A stretch of 5,014 nucleotides of DNA from assembly GCA_937863905.1 (NCBI GenBank), contig CALMHV010000252.1:1-5014 (forward strand). Direction: 5' to 3'. The position numbers and the translations under genes are program-made. Of this stretch, positions 1-4,719 are shown one piece after another. The notes under the pieces were generated by a model that was not told where the DNA came from, did no database searches, and worked only from the letters and a program-made list of their open reading frames with translations. Source of the stretch: an uncultured Bacillota bacterium. GTDB lineage: Bacteria; Bacillota; Sulfobacillia; UBA995; UBA9673. Every line of letters starts with the position of its first letter. The stretch's first letter is position 1.

Positions 1-146
1 ACCGAGCCTACAAGACCCTCGGGGACTCTGGCCTTTCGTGGCTTGCACGCGACTACGAGGCCAAGGGTAGCCCACCGGACTACCTGGCGCAGCTAGCGGA
101 AAGCTACCTTAGGCCGGCGGAGTCTCCAGTGGTTGGGACCTCATAG
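1..146 (+). CDS. C-terminal end of an unrecognised protein (5' partial)
   Basis: An open frame enters from the left edge (first full codon at 3) and ends at TAG 144-146, giving 47 residues. It begins RAYKTLGDSGLSWLARDYEA and ends PVVGTS. The stretch is polar and probably helical (the DYEAKG and YLAQLAESYL segments), with a short Pro/Ser-rich tail. The other two forward frames close earlier, at about 71 and 95, so this is the best candidate for the end of a real gene. I do not recognise the family and see no catalytic motif. Its third-position GC is lower than in the aro genes, so it may belong to a different class of gene, or the frame may be open by chance. A 5-bp hairpin spans its stop codon (145-159), but there is no T-run after it, so I do not call a terminator. 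Confidence 0.5.
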   Translation, partial: RAYKTLGDSGLSWLARDYEAKGSPPDYLAQLAESYLRPAESPVVGTS

Positions 147-196
147 ACCACGACGGTCTGGGCGGCCTTACCTCCTGGACCGCCACCAACAGGGGG

Positions 197-211
197 GAGG
201 GGTAGCCCCTC
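197..211 (+). other. Small hairpin with UAG loop upstream of the HutP-like gene
   Basis: GAGGGG-TAG-CCCCTC forms a 6-bp perfect stem (197-202 with 206-211) around a three-base TAG loop. A weaker alternative uses the same C-rich arm: GCCC 205-208 with GGGC 216-219. No T-run follows, so it is not a plain intrinsic terminator. It lies in the only gap before the HutP-like gene. In GC-rich DNA such short stems arise often by chance, so the role is unknown. Confidence 0.3.
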
Positions 212-274
212 GGCAGGGCGAGGCGAGGCCGGCGGCGAACGGGATATAGACCCCAAAGGGTGGTAGACCAGAAA

Positions 275-291
275 CGGAGGCGCCACCGTTG
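275..291 (+). promoter_or_regulatory. Ribosome binding site deciding the TTG start of the HutP-like gene
   Basis: CGGAGG at 275-280 lies 8 nt before TTG 289-291. There is no in-frame ATG near the N-terminus, and the HutP family resemblance begins within a few residues of this codon, so TTG is taken as the start. Confidence 0.7.
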
Positions 292-702
292 TCCGAGAAC
301 CTCGATGTCGCGCGAGCCGCCTTGGGCCTGGCTCTATCGCCCACGCGGACCCAGGAACAGAGCTTGAAGGAGGAGCTGCGTCAGAAAGGCATAGCCGGTG
401 CGGCGGCCGACATCGGCGGTCAGTTCCTCGCCAGCATCCCCACGGTGATCGAGCGAGCCATTGTCGCGGCCAAGCGGGAAGGGGTCATCCGGGATGAACA
501 CCCGCACGTCGGCGCTGTCGCCGGAGCGGCCCGGGAGGCCCTGGCCCAGATCTCGGGGCGGGCCGCCGGCCTGGACGTCGGCGGCAAGATCGGAGTGGCC
601 AGAAGCGGCGAGCACCTGGCCGTGGCCGTCTTCTTCGGCGTGGGCCTGGTTCACCTGGACGACGTCGCCGTCGCGGTAGCCCACCGGGCGGTGGCCAAGT
701 AG
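289..702 (+). CDS. HutP-like RNA-binding antiterminator family protein
   Basis: The 137-residue product resembles HutP, the hexameric mRNA-binding antiterminator of the Bacillus subtilis histidine-utilisation operon (148 aa from memory). The match covers the whole length. An N-terminal helix (about 5-33, LDVARAALGLAL...EELRQKG) leads into a second helix ending AAKREGVI (60-67), equivalent to the HutP stretch ending KKSGVI. A third helix (74-88) ends in AREALAQI, and two hydrophobic strands follow (109-120 and 126-131). HutP of B. subtilis uses His73, His77 and His138, with Mg2+ and L-histidine. In my alignment the first two fall on Gly75 and Gly79, while His71, His73, His109, His122 and His132 are candidate alternatives. 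Its neighbour is an aro operon rather than hut genes, and the intervening leader carries three evenly spaced UAG triplets and a hairpin, so it probably acts on that leader. The family call is fairly sure; the ligand and target are inferred. Confidence 0.8.
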   Translation: MSENLDVARAALGLALSPTRTQEQSLKEELRQKGIAGAAADIGGQFLASIPTVIERAIVAAKREGVIRDEHPHVGAVAGAAREALAQISGRAAGLDVGGKIGVARSGEHLAVAVFFGVGLVHLDDVAVAVAHRAVAK

Positions 703-716
703 GGGAACGATTGTGC

Positions 717-745
717 TTGTCTGGAGGCTCCCGCCCTGCTATAAT
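717..745 (+). promoter_or_regulatory. Sigma-A type promoter with extended -10, driving the aro operon
   Basis: The -35 box is TTGTCT (717-722, 4 of 6 consensus bases), followed by a 17-bp spacer and a perfect -10 box TATAAT (740-745) with an extended TG at 737-738 (TGCTATAAT). A start of transcription near A752 is predicted. It begins 15 bp after the HutP-like stop codon and is the only AT-rich core in this GC-rich window, which makes chance occurrence unlikely. It gives the aro operon its own promoter, separate from the regulator gene. Confidence 0.85.
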
Positions 746-758
746 TGCCCCAAACTTG

Positions 759-777
759 TAGGACGGTAGAACGGTAG
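759..777 (+). repeat. Three UAG triplets at exact 8-nt period, candidate HutP-like binding site
   Basis: The sequence TAGGACGGTAGAACGGTAG has TAG at 759-761, 767-769 and 775-777, each pair separated by 5 nt (GACGG and AACGG). These are the only three TAG triplets between the -10 box and the aroH start. From established work, HutP of B. subtilis binds three UAG/NAG triplets separated by 4-nt spacers upstream of a terminator; here the spacer is 5 nt. The array would lie about 8 nt from the 5' end of the transcript and ends 18 nt before the hairpin. That it binds the neighbouring HutP-like protein is inference. Confidence 0.55.
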
Positions 778-795
778 GGGAGAGCGTGCCTTTTC

Positions 796-830
796 GGCGA
801 CCATCCCTTGGTCGCCATTTCTGTCTCTTT
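796..830 (+). terminator. Terminator-like hairpin in the aro leader (putative attenuator)
   Basis: GGCGACCA (796-803) pairs perfectly with TGGTCGCC (809-816), an 8-bp stem with a 5-nt TCCCT loop. ATTTCTGTCTCTTT (817-830) follows, with 9 T in 14 bases. The T tract is interrupted, so termination may be partial. Because it lies between a strong promoter and aroH, it would act as an attenuator rather than as the end of a transcript. Confidence 0.55.
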
Positions 831-897
831 CCCCCGAAGGCCCGCCTGGCGGTCCCACCCGCCGCGGCGGTTGTCCACCCCGTTCCCCGTCGCCCTT

Positions 898-912
898 GGG
901 GGAGTCTACATG
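898..912 (+). promoter_or_regulatory. aroH ribosome binding site deciding the ATG 910 start
   Basis: GGGGGAG (898-904) lies 5 nt before ATG 910. The frame is open upstream to a TTG at 808, but family resemblance starts here: the RGATT motif then sits at residues 7-11, as in B. subtilis AroH. The site could be masked by pairing of GGGGAG 899-904 with TTCCCC 883-888 (loop of 10 nt). Confidence 0.75.
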
Positions 913-1326
913 CCACTGGTCAGTGCCCGCGGCGCGACCACCTGCCCGGCCAACGAGCCGGAAGCCGTGTCCGCCGCCACCCGGGAACTCCTGACCGCCC
1001 TGGGCCGGGCCAACCCGGCTCTCACGCCGGAGTCGACCCTGGCCGCCTTCTTCACCGTCACTCCCGACCTCAACTCCGCCTTCCCGGCGGCCGCCGCCCG
1101 AGCCTTGGGCTTCACCGGCGCCGCCCTCCTCGGGGCGCAGGAAGCGGGCGTTCCGGGCGCCCCCGCGCGCTGCGTCAGGGTCCTGGTCCTCTTCGAGACC
1201 GACGACACCGGTCGCCCCACTCGGGCCCGGCACGGGGTCCCGGTCTATCTCGGCGAGGCCGCGGTCCTGAGACCGGACCTGACCCTGGCGGCCGCCCCAT
1301 CGGACCGGGAGGTGGGGCCGAGATGA
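910..1326 (+). CDS. aroH: Chorismate mutase, AroH class
   Basis: A cytoplasmic enzyme, expected to be a trimer, that converts chorismate to prephenate, the branch point to tyrosine and phenylalanine. The 138 residues match the monofunctional AroH fold (B. subtilis, about 127 aa). ARGATT places the substrate-binding arginine at Arg7. TPDLNSAFPA (51-60) matches the TPDLHAVFPA segment, AQEAG holds the catalytic Glu78, CVRV holds Arg90 (the key active-site cation), and VYLGEAAVLRPDL (112-124) holds the active-site tyrosine (113) and C-terminal arginine (121). By local alignment, B. subtilis Lys60 and Cys75 are replaced by Ala61 and Gly75, a modest change in the pocket. The loop 98-111 and a tail after 124 account for the extra length. 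It is the first gene of the operon, and its stop overlaps the aroF start as ATGA at 1323. Confidence 0.95.
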   Translation: MPLVSARGATTCPANEPEAVSAATRELLTALGRANPALTPESTLAAFFTVTPDLNSAFPAAAARALGFTGAALLGAQEAGVPGAPARCVRVLVLFETDDTGRPTRARHGVPVYLGEAAVLRPDLTLAAAPSDREVGPR

Positions 1327-2360
1327 TCGTCGTCATGAAGCCGAAAGCGCCCCGGGCGCAGGTAGACGCGGTTGTCGCTCGCTTTGAGGAGTTCGGTGTG
1401 GCCGTCCATCTCTCGGAGGGGGCGGAGCGGACCATCGTCGGCGCGGTGGGCGACCTCCGGCGGATGGAGCCGGACGACCTCCAGGCCATGGCCGGCGTGG
1501 AACGGGTCATCCGGGTTCTCCATCCTTTCAAGCTGGCCAGCCTGGACTTCCACCCCCGGCCGACCGTGGTCCGAGCGGGCCGGGCGACCTTCGGCGGCGG
1601 AGACGTCACGGTCGTTGCCGGTGCCTGCGCCGTGGAGAAGGCCGACACCTACCTGGCGGCGGCGGAGGCGGTCAAGGCGGCCGGGGCTCACATGCTGCGG
1701 GGTGGGGCCTTCAAGCCGAGGACGTCTCCCTACGCCTTCCAGGGGCTCGGTCGCGCGGGTCTGGCCATCCTGGAGGAGGCCCGCAAGCAGACAGGCCTCC
1801 CGTTCGTCACCGAGGTCTTGTCGATCGAGGACATCGAGAGCGTGGCGGCGTCGGCCGACATGCTTCAGATCGGGGCCAGGAACGCCCAGAACTTCCCGCT
1901 CCTCCGGGCGGCGGGGCGTTCCGGTCGCCCCGTCATGCTCAAGAGAGGGATGTCGCAGACCATCGAGGAGTGGCTGATGGCCGCCGACTACATCCTCTCG
2001 GAAGGCAACCCCGACGTGGTTCTGTGCGAGCGGGGGATCCGGACGTTCGAAACCATGACCCGCAACACTTTTGACGTGGGGGCCATCGCTCTGGTCCGGG
2101 AGCTGTGCCACCTGCCGGTCATCGCCGACCCGAGTCACGCCAGCGGGCGAGCCAGCCTGGTTCCCGCTCTGGCGGTGGCGGCCGTGGCGGCGGGCGCGGA
2201 TGGACTCATGATCGAGGTCCACACCTGCCCGGAGCGGGCTCTCTGCGACGGCGGGCAGTCGCTGACCCCGGAAGGCTTCGAGGCCGCGATGGGCCGCATC
2301 CGGGCCGTGTCCCGGGCCAGGGTCTACGGCCGGGGAGTCGGGGAGGTGGCCGGGGGATGA
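1323..2360 (+). CDS. aroF: 3-deoxy-7-phosphoheptulonate (DAHP) synthase, type I-beta with ferredoxin-like domain
   Basis: Condenses phosphoenolpyruvate and erythrose 4-phosphate to DAHP, the first committed step of the shikimate pathway. The 345 residues form an N-terminal ferredoxin-like regulatory domain (about 1-70, starting MIVVMKPKAP) and a TIM barrel. The four metal ligands fall at Cys102, His272 (DPSHASG), Glu298 (IEVH) and Asp309 (LCDGG), the same numbers I recall for the Thermotoga maritima enzyme. LRGGAFKPRTSPYAFQGLG (125-143) gives Arg126 and Lys131, with QIGARNAQN (182-190) and LKRG (206-209) as further substrate sites. The usual GPCSVE loop reads GACAVE (100-105). The N-terminal domain predicts feedback inhibition by an aromatic amino acid, as in Thermotoga. 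The start is ATG 1323, overlapping the aroH stop, with GGAGGTG 1308-1314 8 nt upstream. The frame stays open far upstream, but family homology begins here. Confidence 0.95.
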   Translation: MIVVMKPKAPRAQVDAVVARFEEFGVAVHLSEGAERTIVGAVGDLRRMEPDDLQAMAGVERVIRVLHPFKLASLDFHPRPTVVRAGRATFGGGDVTVVAGACAVEKADTYLAAAEAVKAAGAHMLRGGAFKPRTSPYAFQGLGRAGLAILEEARKQTGLPFVTEVLSIEDIESVAASADMLQIGARNAQNFPLLRAAGRSGRPVMLKRGMSQTIEEWLMAADYILSEGNPDVVLCERGIRTFETMTRNTFDVGAIALVRELCHLPVIADPSHASGRASLVPALAVAAVAAGADGLMIEVHTCPERALCDGGQSLTPEGFEAAMGRIRAVSRARVYGRGVGEVAGG

Positions 2361-3277
2361 GACTGGCCATCCTCGGTCTCGGCCTCATCGGGGGCTCGGT
2401 CCTGAGAGCCGCTCTGGACAGGAGGCTCGCCTCCGAGGTCAAGGGCTGGGACGACTCGCCCGCCGTTTTGGAGGCGGCGCGGGAGGCCGGCTTCGGGCGA
2501 CACGTGGCCCAAACCCTGGAGGAAGCTTGCGCGGGCGCGACAATGTGCCTGGTGGCCGTTCCGGCTCGGGCCGTTCCGACCCTGGTCGACCGGGCGAGGC
2601 GGGCCATGCCGCCCGGCGGCGTCGTTACCGACACGGCCGGCACGAAAGGATGGATCGCCGGGGAGGTCCGGCGGTTGGCCCAGCTCCCCCCGGGCCCGCG
2701 GGACGGGCAAGACCTCCCCCCTTTCGTCGGGGGCCATCCCATGACCGGGTCCGAGAGGGGCGGCTTCGCCGCCTCGAAGGCCGATCTGTTCGACGGCCAG
2801 CCCTGGATCATCGTGCCCGAGGCCTCCCGGACCCCGGCCGGCCCAGAAGAGCCGGTCGGCGCAGTGGACCCGGCCGGCGCAGTGGACCCGGCCGCCCGTG
2901 TCGAGACCCTGGTCCGGGGTCTTGGCGCCCGGCCCGCGCGGGCCTCGGCCGAGACGCACGACCGCACGCTGGCCCTGACCAGTCACCTGCCCTACCTCCT
3001 GGCCGTAGCCTTGGCCGAGTCCGCCGGGAAGGACCGAGACACGGTCGCCGCTCTGGCGCCTTTTGTCGCCGGAGGTTTCCGCGATTCGACCCGTCTGGCT
3101 CTCCAGGACCCGGTCATGGGCCTGGACATGCTGACCACCAACGCCGCGGAACTCACGCGGGCTCTGGCCGAGGTTACGGCCGCGGCCAGGGCGGCCATCG
3201 CCGATAGACCCGCCGACCGCCTCAGGCGGGCGCGGGAATTCCGCGCTGAACTAGGGAGGCTCAAGCAATGGCCCTAG
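2357..3277 (+). CDS. tyrA: Prephenate (or arogenate) dehydrogenase, without ACT domain
   Basis: Oxidatively decarboxylates prephenate (or arogenate) with NAD(P)+ on the tyrosine branch. The 306 residues start with a Rossmann motif GLGLIGGS (7-14) with an acidic residue after the second strand (Asp32). DTAGTKG (92-98) and GGHPMTGSERGG (125-136) follow, the latter with catalytic His127. TSHLPYLLA (208-216) contains His210, and GGFRDSTRLALQDP (239-252) contains the prephenate-binding Arg246. Many Bacillus-type enzymes carry a C-terminal ACT domain; this one ends after the helical dimerisation domain, so allosteric tyrosine control through ACT is absent. Two loops are enlarged: 109-123 (Pro/Gly/Asp-rich) and 155-180, the latter from a tandem 18-bp duplication. 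ATG 2357 overlaps the aroF stop (ATGA), with GGGAGGTG 2341-2348 8 nt upstream. Substrate and cofactor preference cannot be read securely. Confidence 0.92.
   Translation: MRLAILGLGLIGGSVLRAALDRRLASEVKGWDDSPAVLEAAREAGFGRHVAQTLEEACAGATMCLVAVPARAVPTLVDRARRAMPPGGVVTDTAGTKGWIAGEVRRLAQLPPGPRDGQDLPPFVGGHPMTGSERGGFAASKADLFDGQPWIIVPEASRTPAGPEEPVGAVDPAGAVDPAARVETLVRGLGARPARASAETHDRTLALTSHLPYLLAVALAESAGKDRDTVAALAPFVAGGFRDSTRLALQDPVMGLDMLTTNAAELTRALAEVTAAARAAIADRPADRLRRAREFRAELGRLKQWP
2858..2893 (+). repeat. Perfect tandem 18-bp duplication inside tyrA
   Basis: GGCGCAGTGGACCCGGCC occurs twice head to tail (2858-2875 and 2876-2893) and is in frame, encoding GAVDPA twice (residues 168-179). It lies between the two domains, in a Pro/Ala/Glu-rich loop after VPEAS, so it lengthens a surface linker without breaking the frame. 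The identical copies suggest a recent slippage event. Confidence 0.9.
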
Positions 3278-4719
3278 AGACGTTCGCGCCCACCGGCCCG
3301 CTGGCCGGCGAGGTTCGCGTGCCGGGGGACAAGTCCATCAGCCACCGCGCGCTCATTCTGGCCGCCCTGGCCGACGGCCCGAGCCGCATCGACGGCCTGG
3401 CCACCGGTGCCGACGTGGGGTCCACGATCACCTGTCTTGACCGCCTTGGCGTTCGGGTCAGCCAGGGCGTCGTCCACCCGCCCCGAGGAGGTCTTCGGCC
3501 CCCCGACGGGCCACTGCAGGCCGGGAACTCCGGAACGACGATGAGGCTTCTGGCCGGAGTGCTGGCCGGTCAACCCTTTCGCTCGACGCTCGACGGTGAC
3601 GCTTCTCTCCGCCGGCGGCCAATGGCGCGGGTAGCCCGCCCGCTGCGGCGCATGGGGGCCGACGTGCTGGCCAGACCGGCGGACGACGGAGACGAGGAGA
3701 CCGCGCCGCTGGAAATCAGGGGACCCCTTCCGCCCGGGCCGCTCACCGCCCAGGTCCACCGCCTGCCTGTCGCCAGCGCCCAGGTCAAGACCTGCCTGCT
3801 TCTGGCCGGCCTCCACGCCGCCGGTCGCACCACGGTCATAGAGCCCTTTCCCAGCCGCGACCACACCGAGCGCCTCTTGAGGGTCTTTGGGGTCGTGGTC
3901 ACTGATGGCGGCCGGCTAGAAGTAGGCGGTGGCTACCCCGGGGCCGAGGCCGGCCTGGTTGGGCGGGCCGTCAGCTCGGGTGGGCATGCCGTCTCGGTGG
4001 TGAGCGACGGCTGGCCGCTTCTCCACCCGGTCGAACTGGCCGTCCCCGGCGACTTCTCGTCGGCCGCCTTCTGGATTGTCGCGGGCCTCCTCGTTCCAGG
4101 GTCGGCGCTGCGGCTCGCTGGGGTTGGCGTCAATCCAACCCGCACGGGTCTTTTGGCGGTTCTCGCCCGCATGGGGGCGGCGGGGGCCGTGGCTCTGGAG
4201 GGTCTCCCGGAGGCGGTCGACGCGGCGGACGGTGCGGAGTGTGGCGAGCCGGTGGCCGACATCGTCGTCCGCGGCCTCGAACCCGCCCGGGCCAGGCGGG
4301 GGTCGGTCCCGGGCGTTCTGCGGGCCACGCTGGTGACCGCCGCCGAGGTTCCCTCCCTCATCGACGAGGTTCCTATCCTGGCCGTGGCCGCTACCCAGGC
4401 CGAGGGGGTCACGGTCATCGAGGGCGCCGGCGAGTTGCGGGCCAAGGAGTCGGACCGCCTGGAAGCCCTGGCCAGCGAGCTGGGGCGAATGGGGGCCCAC
4501 ATCGAGGCCGGGCCCGACCGGCTGGTCATCACCGGACCGACCCGGCTTCACCCCGCCCGGGTGTCGGCCCGAGGCGACCACCGGATGGCCATGGCTCTGG
4601 CTATCGCCGGTCTTCTCACCCAGCCCGTGGCCGGGCGACAGACAGAAGTCGCCGGCTTCGAGACGGCCGGCGTCTCCTACCCGGGCTTTCGAAGAGTTTT
4701 GGAGGAACTGGCCTCATGA
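3268..4719 (+). CDS. aroA: 3-phosphoshikimate 1-carboxyvinyltransferase (EPSP synthase)
   Basis: Transfers the enolpyruvyl group of PEP to shikimate 3-phosphate, giving EPSP, the step before chorismate synthase; this enzyme is the target of glyphosate. The 483 residues show the full motif set: GDKSISHRA (20-28, Lys22), AGNSGTTMRLLAG (85-97), GDASLRRRPM (110-119), SAQVKT (170-175), VPGDFSSAAF (259-268), LIDEVPIL (364-371, catalytic Asp366), RAKESDRLEAL (391-401) and GDHRMAMA (436-443). The protein is about 55 residues longer than a typical enzyme of roughly 430. The surplus seems to lie mainly at about 220-245 (GGGYPGAEAG...) and 340-358, both outside the motifs. The NSGTTMRL loop resembles Bacillus-type enzymes. 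ATG 3268 overlaps the tyrA end by 10 nt, with AGGGAGG 3253-3259 8 nt upstream. No motif residue is missing, so it should be active. Confidence 0.97.
   Translation: MALETFAPTGPLAGEVRVPGDKSISHRALILAALADGPSRIDGLATGADVGSTITCLDRLGVRVSQGVVHPPRGGLRPPDGPLQAGNSGTTMRLLAGVLAGQPFRSTLDGDASLRRRPMARVARPLRRMGADVLARPADDGDEETAPLEIRGPLPPGPLTAQVHRLPVASAQVKTCLLLAGLHAAGRTTVIEPFPSRDHTERLLRVFGVVVTDGGRLEVGGGYPGAEAGLVGRAVSSGGHAVSVVSDGWPLLHPVELAVPGDFSSAAFWIVAGLLVPGSALRLAGVGVNPTRTGLLAVLARMGAAGAVALEGLPEAVDAADGAECGEPVADIVVRGLEPARARRGSVPGVLRATLVTAAEVPSLIDEVPILAVAATQAEGVTVIEGAGELRAKESDRLEALASELGRMGAHIEAGPDRLVITGPTRLHPARVSARGDHRMAMALAIAGLLTQPVAGRQTEVAGFETAGVSYPGFRRVLEELAS

Larger units (their letters stand above)
752..909 (+). 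promoter_or_regulatory. aro operon 5' leader with probable attenuation elements
   Basis: About 158 nt lie between the predicted transcription start and the aroH ATG, long for an operon this compact. In order it contains the UAG triplet array (759-777), a purine stretch GGGGAGAG (777-784), a terminator-like hairpin (796-816) with a T-rich tail, and a GC-rich stretch including the perfect palindrome CCGCCGCGGCGG (859-870). The aroH Shine-Dalgarno sequence comes last (898-904). GGGGAGAG 777-784 can pair with CTTTCCCC 827-834 over eight positions with one G-U, which would occupy the T-rich tail of the hairpin and may form an alternative structure. I see no T-box consensus and no closed leader peptide frame. 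Confidence 0.6.

Noticed and set aside
145..184. Hairpins after the first gene (AGACC/GGTCT at 145-159 and GGCGGCC/GGACCGCC at 161-184) as a terminator.
   Set aside because: Neither is followed by a T-run and the stems are short or bulged; such stems are expected by chance in this composition.
786..835. A Phe-containing leader peptide from GTG 786 as a ribosome-mediated attenuator.
   Set aside because: The frame has no stop near the hairpin and runs into aroF; the Phe codons are scattered rather than clustered, and the GTG is only 3 nt from the candidate ribosome site.
808..909. TTG 808 as an alternative aroH start (172 residues).
   Set aside because: The extra 34 residues have no family counterpart, lie over the leader hairpin, and the ATG at 910 has a good ribosome site and correct spacing to RGATT.
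752..909. T-box riboswitch or TRAP site in the aro leader.
   Set aside because: No T-box consensus or specifier stem is visible and the leader is too short; TRAP needs many GAG/UAG triplets with 2-3 nt spacers, whereas only three UAG with 5-nt spacers are present.
786..1322. Long open extension upstream of aroF, in frame from GTG 786, which would give a 524-residue protein.
   Set aside because: It overlaps all of aroH in another frame, the translated part has low-complexity Arg/Pro/Gly composition typical of a GC-rich shadow frame, and DAHP synthase homology starts at 1323 behind a proper ribosome site.
2105..2356. Upstream extension of the tyrA frame to 2105.
   Set aside because: It shadows the end of aroF; the Rossmann motif GLGLIGG begins right after ATG 2357, which has its own ribosome site.
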